A DNA stretch of 64,000 nucleotides, from contig NZ_LT629783.1 in assembly GCF_900105835.1 (NCBI RefSeq), positions 4,672,501 to 4,736,500 of the forward strand. Reading direction: 5' to 3'. The stretch comes from Pseudomonas fragi (GTDB lineage: Bacteria; Pseudomonadota; Gammaproteobacteria; Pseudomonadales; Pseudomonadaceae). A program made the translations under genes and the position numbers. How positions within the stretch are numbered: position 1 is the first letter of the stretch; every line of letters begins with the position of its first letter. The notes under the pieces were generated by a model, which was not told where the DNA came from, searched no databases, and saw nothing but the letters and a program-made list of their open reading frames with translations. Shown here one piece after another: positions 34,963 through 44,322 of this stretch.

Positions 34963-35217
34963 ATGAGCTTCAACCTCGCCAACAAGCCTCTCGCAGAGCG
35001 TGCAGCGCTTGAAGATGAAAAATCCCGTTTGTATGACCTCTGGCAGAGCAACCTGGGCAAGGCCAAAGGCGATGCGGCGCGTTTGTTCGGTGAGCGCGCC
35101 AAGCGCAAGGGCAAGTGGGCTGAATGGGTACGTTCGGAACTGGACGCCATGTCGCCGCCCGAATACGCCAACATGGTGCGCAGCGAAGTGAACCGCATGA
35201 TGGCTGCGGCCAAGTAA
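34963..35217 (+). CDS. Conserved small hypothetical protein
   Basis: 84 aa from ATG 34963 (AGGAAATT before it). Basic and helical: LANKPLAERAALEDEKSRLY, ERAKRKGKWAEWVRSELDAM, EYANMVRSEVNRMMAAAK. Consistent Pseudomonas codon use. No known domain. Confidence 0.75.
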   Translation: MSFNLANKPLAERAALEDEKSRLYDLWQSNLGKAKGDAARLFGERAKRKGKWAEWVRSELDAMSPPEYANMVRSEVNRMMAAAK

Positions 35218-35240
35218 TTCATACGCAAAAACTACTGTCT

Positions 35241-35324
35241 GTGGGAGCGGGCTTGCTCGCGATTCAGGCGCCGCGATTTATCTGAAAACCGGGGCGATGC
35301 TATCGCGAGCAAGCCCGCTCCCAC
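35241..35324. repeat. REP element pair
   Basis: Full inverted pair between the small hypothetical gene and the convergent Gre-like gene. Confidence 0.9.
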
Positions 35325-35330
35325 AGTTGC

Positions 35331-35813
35331 CTAGAGCGTTTCGCAAACGCTGAACACCTGCACCGCGCCGCCCACATTGATCTGCACTTCGTCATCGAGC
35401 TGCTTGCCCAGCAAGGCAGCGCCCAGCGGTGAGCGCGGGGTGATCACAGTGACCGTCTGTCCGCCGTGTTCGAGCTTGAGCCCGGCGGCATCGGGGGCGA
35501 GAAACAGCCACTGCGCACTGCCGTTGTCAGCCTCCAGTTGAATCAGCGCCCCGATCTGTATGCCGCTTGCCGCGTCGTATGGCGCCAGGGGCATGGCCCG
35601 GCAGTTTTTCAGCGCCTGACGGATTTCTTCAACCCGGCGTGCCTGCCCCGTGGCCAGATACGAGGCTTCAAGGCCAAGGGTGTCGTATTTGTTTTCGGCG
35701 ATATTTTCCGCGTGGGTCGCCGCTTCATAGGCGGTTTGCGCTGCCCGCTGGAGCACGTCGAGGTCGATGGCGAGCTTTTCCAGCATCAGCAAGTGGACTG
35801 CGGTCTTGTTCAT
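35331..35813 (-). CDS. GreA/GreB-family elongation factor-like protein
   Basis: 160 aa. N-terminal coiled coil (about 8-75, with ENIAENKYDTLGLEASYLAT) and C-terminal FKBP-like domain ending VITPRSPLGAALLGKQLDDE, the GreA/B C-domain signature. Shorter than GreA, and the acidic tip needed for transcript cleavage is not clearly seen, so it may be a Gre-like secondary-channel regulator rather than a cleavage factor. Confidence 0.85.
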   Translation of the reverse strand: MNKTAVHLLMLEKLAIDLDVLQRAAQTAYEAATHAENIAENKYDTLGLEASYLATGQARRVEEIRQALKNCRAMPLAPYDAASGIQIGALIQLEADNGSAQWLFLAPDAAGLKLEHGGQTVTVITPRSPLGAALLGKQLDDEVQINVGGAVQVFSVCETL

Positions 35814-35938
35814 GGCTCATGGCTTGCAGGAAACGAGCAGCGATTGTCGCACGAGTGCTGCGCAGATTAATCCGCATCAAGCCTTCTGTACGCGTGAAAT
35901 TATGCGGACAATCACCCCTTTGAATGTTGGAGCCCGGA

Positions 35939-37072
35939 ATGAAAGCCTCCTGGGATATTTTTTGCAGTGTGGTCGATAACTACGGCGACATTGGTGTGAC
36001 CTGGCGCCTGGCCCGGCAGTTGGTGGCCGAGCATCAGCAGGGTGTGCGGTTGTGGGTCGATGATCTGCGGGCCTTTGTGCCGTTGTGCCCCGAGGCGGAT
36101 GTGCAGGCGGCTCGGCAATGGCAGCAGGGGGTCGAAGTTTGCCAGTGGCCTCAACAGTGGCAACCGGCCGATGTCGCTGATGTGGTGGTCGAGGCATTTG
36201 GCTGCAAGTTGCCTGAAGGTTACTTGCAGGCGATGAAAGCGCGCCCGGCTCCGGCGCTGTGGATCAATCTGGAGTACCTGAGCGCGGAAGACTGGGTCAG
36301 TGGCTGTCATGGTTTGCCCTCCTTGCGCCCCGACGGCCTGAAGCGGATGTTTTTCTTTCCAGGGTTTACCCCTGATACCGGCGGGTTGCTGCGTGAGGCC
36401 GACCTGCTGCAGCGTCGCCGTGCCTTTGAGCAGGATCCGCAAGCCAAGCAGGCTTTTTTGCAGGGGCTGGGGGTTACACCGGCAAGCGATGCGCGGTTGA
36501 TTTCATTGTTTGCCTATGAAAATACCGGGCTTGCCAGCTGGTTGGACGCAATGGCAGCGGGCAGTGTACCGACCCATCTGCTGGTGCCTCAGGGGCGGAT
36601 TATGGGTGATCTGCTGCGCTGGCTTGGGGTTGAACAACTGTCGGTGGGGCAGGTGCAGCAACGCGGGGCCTTGACCGTGCAGACTTTACCGTTCGTCCGT
36701 CAGCAGGACTACGACCTGTTGTTATGGAGCTGTGATTTCAACGCGGTACGCGGTGAAGACTCGTTTGTGCGGGCGCAATGGGCGGGGCGCCCCCTGCTGT
36801 GGCACATCTATGAGCAGGAAGAAGACGCGCACTGGGTCAAGCTCAATGCCTTCCTTGATTTGTACGTCAAAGGCCTTTCGCGGCCGGCTGCCCAGGCATT
36901 TACCGGGCTCTGGCATGCCTGGAATGCGGGTGCCGATATGGCGCAAAGCTGGAATTCGCTGCTGGAACACTGGCCCGAGATCACCGCGCACGCCGAGCGT
37001 TGGTGTCTGGAACAGTCATTACAGGCCGATCTTGCGCAAGCGCTAGTACTGTTTTATAGAAATTGGATATGA
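35939..37072 (+). CDS. earP: EF-P arginine rhamnosyltransferase EarP
   Basis: 377 aa, GGAG before ATG 35939. MKASWDIFCSVVDNYGDIGV is the diagnostic EarP start, with the Asp that serves in catalysis in DNYGD. Also LWINLEYLSAEDWV and the C-terminal SFVRAQWAGRPLLWHIYEQE donor-binding segment. Transfers rhamnose from dTDP-rhamnose to Arg32 of EF-P, whose gene is next (49 bp). Such pairs replace the lysyl/hydroxyl modification of other bacteria. Confidence 0.97.
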   Translation: MKASWDIFCSVVDNYGDIGVTWRLARQLVAEHQQGVRLWVDDLRAFVPLCPEADVQAARQWQQGVEVCQWPQQWQPADVADVVVEAFGCKLPEGYLQAMKARPAPALWINLEYLSAEDWVSGCHGLPSLRPDGLKRMFFFPGFTPDTGGLLREADLLQRRRAFEQDPQAKQAFLQGLGVTPASDARLISLFAYENTGLASWLDAMAAGSVPTHLLVPQGRIMGDLLRWLGVEQLSVGQVQQRGALTVQTLPFVRQQDYDLLLWSCDFNAVRGEDSFVRAQWAGRPLLWHIYEQEEDAHWVKLNAFLDLYVKGLSRPAAQAFTGLWHAWNAGADMAQSWNSLLEHWPEITAHAERWCLEQSLQADLAQALVLFYRNWI

Positions 37073-37121
37073 TACGCGACCTAGATTTTTGTAAATCTCA
37101 ATCCAAATTCGGATATTCGTA

Positions 37122-37694
37122 ATGAAAACTGGTAAAGAGCTTAAACCCGGTACAGTCATCAAGCTCGAAAACGACCCTTGGTTGGTTCAGAAAGCTGAAT
37201 TCACCAAGTCCGGTCGTAACAGCGCGATCATGAAGACCAAGCTGAAAAACCTGCTGACTGGCTACAAGACCGAAATCGTATACAGCGCTGACGACAAGCT
37301 GGAAGACGTGATCCTGGATCGCAAAGAAGCGACCCTGTCCTTCATCAGCGGCGACACCTACACGTTCATGGACACCACTGACTACACCATGTACGAGCTG
37401 AACGCTGAAGATATCGAAGCCGTTCTGCCATTCGTTGAAGAAGGCATGACCGACGTTTGCGAAGCCATCTTCTTCGAAGACCGTCTGGTTTCCGTAGAGC
37501 TGCCGACCACTATCGTGCGTCAGGTTGACTACACCGAAGGTTCCGCTCGCGGCGACACTTCGGGCAAGGTGATGAAGCCTGCCAAACTGAAAAACGGTAC
37601 CGAGCTGAGCGTTGCTGATTTCGTTGAAATCGGTGACTGGATCGAAATCGATACCCGTGACGGTGGTTCCTACAAGGGCCGCGCCAAGGTTTAA
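37122..37694 (+). CDS. efp: Translation elongation factor P (Arg32 type)
   Basis: 190 aa with three KOW/OB domains. The loop that enters the ribosomal P site reads [12 protein letters not shown]: the tip residue 32 is Arg, the EarP modification site. Relieves stalling at polyproline stretches. Ends [12 protein letters not shown]. Strong terminator downstream. Confidence 0.98.
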   Translation: MKTGKELKPGTVIKLENDPWLVQKAEFTKSGRNSAIMKTKLKNLLTGYKTEIVYSADDKLEDVILDRKEATLSFISGDTYTFMDTTDYTMYELNAEDIEAVLPFVEEGMTDVCEAIFFEDRLVSVELPTTIVRQVDYTEGSARGDTSGKVMKPAKLKNGTELSVADFVEIGDWIEIDTRDGGSYKGRAKV

Positions 37695-37715
37695 ACCTTG
37701 CGTTAACCGTACGAT

Positions 37716-37748
37716 AAAAAGCCCGGCCTGTTGGTCGGGCTTTTTTTT
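37716..37748 (+). terminator. efp terminator
   Basis: AAAAGCCCG / CGGGCTTTT stem, followed by eight T. Confidence 0.9.
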
Positions 37749-37827
37749 GCCCGGCAAAAGCCCCCGCATAGCGCTTTGCCCGGGGCCGGGGACTGGGTAG
37801 CATGGGCGCTTACCAAGAGGGGCGGCA

Positions 37828-38580
37828 ATGCTGATCGATTTTGTAATGTATGCAGCCTTGGGCGTCGCGATGGGCGCGCTGGGCGGGTTGTTCGGGATTG
37901 GCGGCGGCTTGATCGCCATTCCGGTGCTGGGGTTGTGGTTCGGGCTGGATCAGCAATTGGCGCAAGGCACGGCCCTGGCCATGTCGGTGCCCAATGTGTT
38001 TTTGGCGCTGTACCGCTATCAGCAGCGCAACCGGATCAATCTGCGTCAGGCATTGCCGCTGGTGCTGATGAGTTTTTGCTTCGCCTGGCTGGGGGCAATG
38101 TTCGCGGTCGGGGTGGATGCAGGGGTTATTCGCTGGGGCTTTATCGCCTTTTTACTGGCGATCACCCTCTACAACCTGATCAAAATGTACACCTCGGCGC
38201 CACCCTCAGTGACCGGTTCACGCTACGGCTGGCCGTGGTTCGGGGTGCTGGGGGCCGTAGCGGGCACGACCGGCGGGTTGTTTGGGGTAGGCGGGGCCGT
38301 GGTGGCGGCCCCTGTACTGACCAGCGTGTTCGGCACCACGCAGGTGGTGGCTCAGGGCCTGTCGCTGGCCCTGGCAGCGCCGAGTACTGCGGTTACCTTG
38401 CTGACGTATGCGGTGCATGACGAGGTCAACTGGGTCATGGGCGTGCCGATGGCCATCGGCGGCCTGTTGAGCATCAGCTGGGGCGTCAGGCTGGCCCACG
38501 CCCTGCCGGAGCGCATGCTGCGCGGCTTGTATTGCGCCTTTTTGCTGCTGTGCGCGGGGTTGCTGGCAATCAAGGCTTGA
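37828..38580 (+). CDS. TauE/SafE family membrane exporter
   Basis: 250 aa, about eight hydrophobic segments. The two family repeats are seen as GGLFGIGGGLIAIPVLGLWF and GGLFGVGGAVVAAPVLTSVF. These proteins are sulfite/organosulfonate exporter-like permeases; this paralogue's substrate is not known. Its 3' end overlaps the convergent LysR gene by 11 bp. Confidence 0.92.
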   Translation: MLIDFVMYAALGVAMGALGGLFGIGGGLIAIPVLGLWFGLDQQLAQGTALAMSVPNVFLALYRYQQRNRINLRQALPLVLMSFCFAWLGAMFAVGVDAGVIRWGFIAFLLAITLYNLIKMYTSAPPSVTGSRYGWPWFGVLGAVAGTTGGLFGVGGAVVAAPVLTSVFGTTQVVAQGLSLALAAPSTAVTLLTYAVHDEVNWVMGVPMAIGGLLSISWGVRLAHALPERMLRGLYCAFLLLCAGLLAIKA

Positions 38581-39427
38581 AGCCTTCAACGATGTACTCG
38601 GCAAAGCACTCGATAATGGGCGACGACGCGCTGTTGGCTTTGCGCAGCAGCACGATACTGGCGGAGGGCAGCACGGGCAGGTTCTCGGCCTCGCCGATAA
38701 TGCGCAGGTCGGGCGTCAGCAGGCTTTGCAGCTGTGCGGTCACGGCCAGCCCGGTGCTCACCACGGCGTTGATTGCCGCCAGGCTGGCGCTGGTGTAGGC
38801 CACCCGGTATTCACGTTGCTGAATATCCAGCGCATTGCAGGCCCAGGTTCGGCAAAAACAGTCGGTATTGAACATTGCCAGCGGCAGGGGCGTTTGCTCG
38901 TGGGGCGAGAAGCCCTGGGCCACCATCCAGACAAAACGCTCCTGGCGCAGGATCTGGCCCATTTCGGTGCCGGGTTTGCGGGTGACGATGGTCAGGTCCA
39001 GGTCGTTGCGCTGCAACAGCTGCGATGACGGCTCGCAATGCACCTCGACATTGATCAGCGGGTAGTCCTGGGCAAAACGCGACAGCACCCCGGGTAGAAA
39101 GCGCATCACATAATCATCCGGCGAGCCGATCTTTACCGTGCCCACCATCTGTGGCTGGCGCAGGGTGTTGAACACCTCGCTGTGCAACTTGAGGATGCGC
39201 CGCGCATAGCCGAGCAGCACGATGCCTTCCTGGGTCAGGCTGACATTGCGCCCCTCGCGCTGGAATAGCGCACATTTCAGTACGTCTTCTTCCAGGCGTT
39301 TCATTTGCATGCTGACCGCCGACTGGGTGCGATTGACCACTTCGGCCGCACGGGTAAAACCGCCGTGATCGGCGATTGCGGCAAAGGTGCGCAGCAGGTC
39401 GGTGTCGATGCTGGGGAATTCAGCCAT
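38570..39427 (-). CDS. LysR family transcriptional regulator
   Basis: 285 aa. N-terminal winged helix: DTDLLRTFAAIADHGGFTRA and VNRTQSAVSMQMKRLEEDV. The remainder is the two-lobed co-inducer domain (VKIGSPDDYVMRFLPGVLSR). The divergent partner is a small DUF1127 gene at 39523. Ligand unknown. Confidence 0.93.
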   Translation of the reverse strand: MAEFPSIDTDLLRTFAAIADHGGFTRAAEVVNRTQSAVSMQMKRLEEDVLKCALFQREGRNVSLTQEGIVLLGYARRILKLHSEVFNTLRQPQMVGTVKIGSPDDYVMRFLPGVLSRFAQDYPLINVEVHCEPSSQLLQRNDLDLTIVTRKPGTEMGQILRQERFVWMVAQGFSPHEQTPLPLAMFNTDCFCRTWACNALDIQQREYRVAYTSASLAAINAVVSTGLAVTAQLQSLLTPDLRIIGEAENLPVLPSASIVLLRKANSASSPIIECFAEYIVEGFKP

Positions 39428-39522
39428 TGATCAATCTCGTAGATGTGTCGCATAAGAAACATTCGTTGGATTGATCTTATGCCCGCGCCGACACTTGAGC
39501 CATACCCCAGGAGGCTCAAGTG

Positions 39523-39702
39523 ATGAAAGGTCAAATAGGCAGGGTGTGGATGGCCCGGATTTCGCGCTGGTATCAACTGTCTCGGGAGAGGGCCTGCTTG
39601 CGGCAGATCAGCGATGCGGCGCTCAAGGATCTTGGCTTGAGCAGGGCGGATATCGAAACCGAAAGCCACCGGGCTTTTTGGGATGATCCGTTTAACAAGT
39701 GA
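39523..39702 (+). CDS. DUF1127 small protein
   Basis: 59 aa, AGGAGG 9 bases upstream. RISRWYQLSRERACLRQISD and LKDLGLSRADIETES form the DUF1127/YjiS motif, a short basic RNA-binding-like helix protein; relatives in alphaproteobacteria affect sRNA and phosphate or carbon metabolism. Confidence 0.9.
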   Translation: MKGQIGRVWMARISRWYQLSRERACLRQISDAALKDLGLSRADIETESHRAFWDDPFNK

Positions 39703-39725
39703 GGCGAGCTTGCCTCAACCCCTCT

Positions 39726-39810
39726 GTGGGAGCGGGCTTGCTCGCGATGGTATCCCCCGGCTTTGCCTGAGACACCGGGGTGTCCGCATCGCGAGCAAGC
39801 CCGCTCCCAC
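39726..39810. repeat. REP element pair
   Basis: Full inverted REP pair, between DUF1127 and the convergent DAHP synthase gene. Confidence 0.9.
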
Positions 39811-39837
39811 AAGATCGGCATGCACACAGTGTGTGGG

Positions 39838-41184
39838 TCAGCGCTTGACCTGCTTGAGCGTCTCGGCAATCAAAAATGCCAGTTCCAGCGACTGATCGGC
39901 GTTCATGCGCGGGTCGCAGTGGGTGTGATAGCGGTCCGACAGGCCGTCTTCGGTAATCGGGTTGGCGCCACCGATGCATTCGGTGACGTTTTGCCCGGTC
40001 ATCTCGATATGAATGCCGCCGGCATAGCTGCCTTCTGCCTCATGCACCTGGAAGAACTGCTTCACCTCACCCAGGATCTGCGCAAAGTCGCGGGTCTTGT
40101 AGCCGCTGCTGGCCTTGATGGTGTTGGCGTGCATCGGGTCGCAGCTCCACAGCACCTGCTTGCCTTCACCTTCCACGGCGCGGATCAGTTGCGGCAGGTG
40201 ATCGCCGACCTTGTCGGCACCCATGCGCACGATCAGGTTGAGACGGCCCGGGTCGTTGTCCGGGTTGAGGATATCGATCAGGCGGATCAGGTCTTCGTTG
40301 TTCATGCTCGGGCCGACCTTGACCCCGATCGGGTTGTTGACCCCGCGCAGGAACTCGACATGGGCGCCGTCCAGCTGGCGCGTGCGGTCGCCGATCCACA
40401 GCATATGTGCCGAGCAATCGTAGTAATCGTTGGTCAGGCTGTCGCGCCGTACAAAGGCTTCTTCGTAGTTGAGCAGCAGCGCTTCGTGGGCGGTAAAGAA
40501 GCTGGTTTCACGCAGTTGCGGCGAGCTGTCCATGCCGCAGGCGCGCATAAACGCCAGGGTCTCGTCGATGCGGTCGGCCAGTTGGCTGTATTTTGCCGCC
40601 AGCGCCGAGTTGGCGATAAAGTCCAGGTTCCACTTATGTACCTGGTGCAGGTCGGCAAAACCGCCCTGGGCAAAGGCGCGCAGCAGGTTCAGGGTGGCGG
40701 TGGACTGGTGGTAGGACTGCAGCAGGCGCTCCGGATCCGGCACACGGCTTTTTTCATCAAAGCCGATGCCGTTGACGATATCGCCACGGTAGGCGGGCAG
40801 GGTCACGCCGTTGATGGTTTCATCATTGGCCGAGCGCGGCTTGGCGAATTGCCCGGCCATGCGACCGACCTTGACCACCGGGCAACCTGCCGCGAAGGTC
40901 ATGACAATGGCCATTTGCAGCAACACCTTGAAGGTGTCGCGAATCTTCGCCGCCGAAAATTCGGCAAAACTTTCAGCGCAATCGCCGCCCTGAAGCAGAA
41001 ACGCCCGACCTTGAGTGACTTCGGCAAACTGGCGGCGCAGCTCGCGGGCTTCCCCGGCAAACACCAGCGGCGGGTAACTGGCCAGGCTTTGCTCGACGCG
41101 CAGCAGGTGTGCAGCGTCCGGGTAGTGGGGTTGTTGCTGGATCGGCAGGGCGCGCCAGCTGTCAGGGGTCCAGATTGGGCTCAT
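39838..41184 (-). CDS. 3-deoxy-7-phosphoheptulonate synthase, class II
   Basis: 448 aa from ATG 41184. First enzyme of the shikimate pathway (PEP + erythrose 4-phosphate to DAHP), plant-type. Signature regions: [34 protein letters not shown] (metal-binding Cys), [25 protein letters not shown] and [18 protein letters not shown]. The length agrees with the long-type primary-metabolic class II enzyme of pseudomonads rather than the short PhzC type. Confidence 0.97.
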   Translation of the reverse strand: MSPIWTPDSWRALPIQQQPHYPDAAHLLRVEQSLASYPPLVFAGEARELRRQFAEVTQGRAFLLQGGDCAESFAEFSAAKIRDTFKVLLQMAIVMTFAAGCPVVKVGRMAGQFAKPRSANDETINGVTLPAYRGDIVNGIGFDEKSRVPDPERLLQSYHQSTATLNLLRAFAQGGFADLHQVHKWNLDFIANSALAAKYSQLADRIDETLAFMRACGMDSSPQLRETSFFTAHEALLLNYEEAFVRRDSLTNDYYDCSAHMLWIGDRTRQLDGAHVEFLRGVNNPIGVKVGPSMNNEDLIRLIDILNPDNDPGRLNLIVRMGADKVGDHLPQLIRAVEGEGKQVLWSCDPMHANTIKASSGYKTRDFAQILGEVKQFFQVHEAEGSYAGGIHIEMTGQNVTECIGGANPITEDGLSDRYHTHCDPRMNADQSLELAFLIAETLKQVKR

Positions 41185-41341
41185 CGCAGACTCTAGTATT
41201 TGTTGGGGGTGGCCCATGTTAGCAGCAATTAGTGCGTGACCTGTTGCGCTGCAATGGCCGACAATCGCGCCTTTGCGCTCGCTATCGAGTGGCTGTTTTT
41301 TCAGCGTTGCGGGTAGTGCCGGAGCGCGGCAAGGAGTGGAA

Positions 41342-42097
41342 ATGTCTGAGGAGCGCGTAGAGCGTCTGCTCGCCGAAGTTCACGATGACTTCGGCATGAT
41401 TCGGGTACTGGAGGTGGCTGACTACCGTTTCCTCGAATTTGGCGATGCAATCGAGCAAAGTTGCGTGTTCACCGCTGACCCCAGCTGGCTGGAGTACGAT
41501 TACACCCGTGCCATGCTGATCGGTGCGTTGTGCCATGACGCCCCGGAAAGCGCGTTGTTCCTGGGGCTGGGCGCCGGAACCCTGACCCAGGCCTGCCTGA
41601 AATTCTTGCCCCTGGAAGATGTCGAAGCCATCGAGCTGCGCCCTGATGTGCCACGCCTGGCCATTGAATACCTGGGCCTGGACGATGATCCGCGGTTATT
41701 TATACGCATTGGCGATGCGCTTGAACTTTTGGACAGTGCCGAGCCGGCGGACCTGATTTTTGTCGATCTGTACAACGACCTGGGTCCGGCTGCGGGGCAC
41801 CTGGCCTGGACCTTCCTTGAAAGCTGCCAGAAAAAACTGGCCCCCAACGGCTGGCTGATCATCAACCAGTGGGCCACCGATGATGGCAAGCCGCTAGGTG
41901 CTGCCCTGTTGCGCGGCCTGTATCACCGCCATTACTGGGAGCTGCCGGTCAAGGAGGGTAACGTGATCCTGATGGTGCCTGCCGATCTGGAACAGACCCT
42001 GGACATCGACGCGCTGACCGTTCGTGCGCAAGCCCTGGCACCGCGTCTGGGCTATTCGCTGGAGTCGCTGATCAAGGCAATTCGCCCGGCAACCTGA
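41342..42097 (+). CDS. Spermidine synthase-like methyltransferase-fold protein
   Basis: 251 aa from ATG 41342 (AGGAG before it). Rossmann segment [34 protein letters not shown] and [13 protein letters not shown] follow the spermidine synthase pattern. The typical aminopropyltransferase DD pair is altered (VDLYND), so true spermidine synthesis is doubtful. Conserved near DEAD helicase and DAHP synthase in Pseudomonas. Confidence 0.82.
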   Translation: MSEERVERLLAEVHDDFGMIRVLEVADYRFLEFGDAIEQSCVFTADPSWLEYDYTRAMLIGALCHDAPESALFLGLGAGTLTQACLKFLPLEDVEAIELRPDVPRLAIEYLGLDDDPRLFIRIGDALELLDSAEPADLIFVDLYNDLGPAAGHLAWTFLESCQKKLAPNGWLIINQWATDDGKPLGAALLRGLYHRHYWELPVKEGNVILMVPADLEQTLDIDALTVRAQALAPRLGYSLESLIKAIRPAT

Positions 42098-42191
42098 TGC
42101 CCGACGGTGAAACGTTTTAGCGTTTGCCCCAGGGTGGCCCGGCACGAAACGCTTTTTCAGGGACGAAAAAATCGTTAAAGCCCGGTCTACA

Positions 42192-42236
42192 GAGGGGTAC
42201 AGGCGTTTTTACAGTAAAAAACCCCTTCTTTTTTTT
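42192..42236 (+). terminator. Terminator upstream of DEAD helicase
   Basis: AGGGGT ... ACCCCT outer stem with inner GTTTTT/AAAAAC pairing, followed by ten T after CTTC. Ends the spermidine-synthase-like transcript. Confidence 0.65.
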
Positions 42237-42247
42237 GATAAATCCGG

Positions 42248-42253
42248 TATAGT
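42248..42253 (+). promoter_or_regulatory. -10 box TATAGT of DEAD helicase; long leader
   Basis: TATAGT with no clear -35 lies 215 bp before the helicase start. The resulting leader of about 205 nt includes hairpin sequence CGAAGCACGCTTCGG and GTCCGTTTCGCGGAC. Cold-inducible csdA/deaD genes of other bacteria also have long leaders. Confidence 0.5.
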
Positions 42254-42468
42254 GCGCGCCGGCCTTTAGCCGGGCCACGTTTAGGTGTCGCATTTCCCGA
42301 AGCACGCTTCGGCTGCTCGTCCGTTTCGCGGACAACCCCTGAACGCTCCATTCATTTAACGTTTTCGCAAATCCCCGCCGACAAAGCAGCCAGGGCGACT
42401 CTTGAGTCTTACACGGCATGCGCAGCTTTGGAGCATGGGTCTTTGCGGATGCACTTAGAGGCAGACCC

Positions 42469-44139
42469 ATGACCCAGGAAACCGGCGGCTTCGCCGCTTT
42501 TAATCTTAACCCGAACATTCTTTCTGCTGTCATCGCGACTGGCTACGAAGAACCTTCGGCTATTCAGCAGCAATCGATCCCGATCATCATGGCCGGTCAC
42601 GACATGATTGGTCAGGCGCAAACCGGTACGGGTAAAACCGCCGCGTTCGCCCTGCCGATCCTGCACCGCATCGATCCTGCTAAGCGCGAGCCGCAAGCCC
42701 TGATCCTGGCGCCAACCCGTGAGTTGGCGCTGCAAGTAGCAACCGCTTTCGAAACCTACGCCAAGCAAATGCCGGGCGTTACCGTTGTGGCCGTTTACGG
42801 CGGCGCCCCTATGGGTCCACAACTGAAAGCAATCCGTAATGGCGCACAGATCGTTGTCGCCACTCCGGGCCGTCTGTGCGACCACCTGCGTCGTGACGAA
42901 AAAGTGCTGTCGACCGTGAACCACCTGGTTCTGGACGAAGCTGACGAAATGTTGAAACTGGGTTTCATGGACGATCTTGAAGTTATCTTCAAGGCACTTC
43001 CGCCAACCCGTCAGACCGTATTGTTCTCGGCAACCTTGCCGCAGTCGATCCGTGCCATTGCCGAACGCCATCTGCGCGATCCGCAACACGTGAAGATCCA
43101 GACCAAGACTCAGACCGTTACCGCGATCGAACAGGCTCACCTGTTGGTTCACGCTGACCAGAAGACCTCGGCTGTATTGAGCCTGCTGGAAGTTGAAGAT
43201 TTCGACGCCCTGATCATGTTCGTTCGCACCAAGCAAGCGACCCTGGACCTGGCCAGCGCCCTTGAAGCCAAAGGCTACAAGGCTGCAGCACTGAACGGCG
43301 ACATCGCCCAGAACCAGCGTGAGCGCGTGATCGACTCCCTCAAGGATGGCCGTCTGGACATCGTTGTGGCGACCGACGTTGCTGCTCGTGGTCTCGATGT
43401 TCCACGTATCACTCACGTGTTCAACGTTGACATGCCTTACGATCCAGAGTCCTACGTTCACCGTATCGGCCGTACTGGCCGTGCCGGTCGCGAAGGTCGC
43501 GCACTGCTGCTGGTGACTCCGCGTGAGCGCCGCATGCTGCAAGTGATCGAGCGTGTAACGGGTCAGAAGGTTGCGGAAGTCCGCCTGCCGGATGCCCAGG
43601 CTGTTCTGGATGCTCGCATCAAGAAGTTGACCAACAGCCTGACGCCGCTGGTTGCTGACGCTGAAGCCACTCACGGTGATCTGCTGGATCGCCTGATTGC
43701 TGATATCGGTTGCAGCCCGCGTGCCCTGGCCGCTGCTCTGCTGCGCAAGGCCACCAACGGTCAGGCCCTGACCCTGGCTGCCATCGAGCGTGAGCGTCCA
43801 CTGGTGCCGAACAGCGCACCGCGTGAGCGTTCCGAGCGTTCGGGTGACCGTCCGGATCGTGGTGATCGTGAGCGTCGTGCTCCGGTTCCATTGGCCGAAG
43901 GCCGTGCTCGTTGCCGTACCGCGCTGGGTGCGCGTGACGGTATCGCTGCCAAGAACCTGCTGGGCGCTATCCTCAACGAGGGTGGCCTGGCGCGTGAAGC
44001 GATCGGTCGCATCCAGGTGCGTGACAGCTTCAGCCTGGTAGAACTGCCGGAAGCCGGTCTGGAAGGTTTGCTGGCCAAACTGAAAGACACCCGCGTTGCT
44101 GGCAAGCAGTTGAAACTGCGTCGCTACCGCGAAGATTAA
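42469..44139 (+). CDS. deaD: DEAD-box ATP-dependent RNA helicase (CsdA/DeaD type)
   Basis: 556 aa. All helicase motifs seen: AQTGTGKT (I), PTRELA (Ia), VATPGR (Ib), DEAD (II), SAT (III), IMFVRTKQ (IV), ATDVAARGLD (V) and HRIGRTGRAGREG (VI). After about residue 440 comes an Arg/Asp-rich RERSERSGDRPDRGDRERR linker and a DbpA-like RNA-binding domain (NLLGAILNEGGL). Works in ribosome assembly and RNA turnover at low temperature. Start chosen at 42469 after AGAGGC; earlier ATG at 42418 lies in the leader. Confidence 0.95.
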   Translation: MTQETGGFAAFNLNPNILSAVIATGYEEPSAIQQQSIPIIMAGHDMIGQAQTGTGKTAAFALPILHRIDPAKREPQALILAPTRELALQVATAFETYAKQMPGVTVVAVYGGAPMGPQLKAIRNGAQIVVATPGRLCDHLRRDEKVLSTVNHLVLDEADEMLKLGFMDDLEVIFKALPPTRQTVLFSATLPQSIRAIAERHLRDPQHVKIQTKTQTVTAIEQAHLLVHADQKTSAVLSLLEVEDFDALIMFVRTKQATLDLASALEAKGYKAAALNGDIAQNQRERVIDSLKDGRLDIVVATDVAARGLDVPRITHVFNVDMPYDPESYVHRIGRTGRAGREGRALLLVTPRERRMLQVIERVTGQKVAEVRLPDAQAVLDARIKKLTNSLTPLVADAEATHGDLLDRLIADIGCSPRALAAALLRKATNGQALTLAAIERERPLVPNSAPRERSERSGDRPDRGDRERRAPVPLAEGRARCRTALGARDGIAAKNLLGAILNEGGLAREAIGRIQVRDSFSLVELPEAGLEGLLAKLKDTRVAGKQLKLRRYRED

Positions 44140-44164
44140 TCACTGTTGCAGTGATTGATCGCTA

Positions 44165-44197
44165 AAAAAATCCCCGCCTGGTGCGGGGATTTTTTTT
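44165..44197 (+). terminator. DEAD helicase terminator
   Basis: AAATCCCCGC-CTGGT-GCGGGGATTT followed by T8. Confidence 0.9.
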
Positions 44198-44224
44198 GTC
44201 CGTCATTTGTACTGTCTGGCCTTT

Positions 44225-44309
44225 GTGGGAGCGGGCTTGCTCGCGATGCTGGCGGCGCGGCAGTGCAGTTGAACGGCGTCGATGCCATCGCGAGCAAGCC
44301 CGCTCCCAC
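44225..44309. repeat. REP element pair
   Basis: Full inverted REP pair between convergent genes. Confidence 0.9.
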
Positions 44310-44322
44310 AGGATATGGGGCG

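Noticed and set aside
39763..41196. 477-aa frame opposite class II DAHP synthase
   Set aside because: Antisense shadow; starts inside a REP element and has no family motif.
42409..43674. 421-aa minus frame opposite the DEAD helicase
   Set aside because: Antisense shadow of a gene with all helicase motifs.
551..44309. Repeated palindromes as a possible CRISPR array
   Set aside because: The units are dispersed between genes, not regularly spaced with spacers; they are REP elements. No CRISPR array or cas gene was seen.
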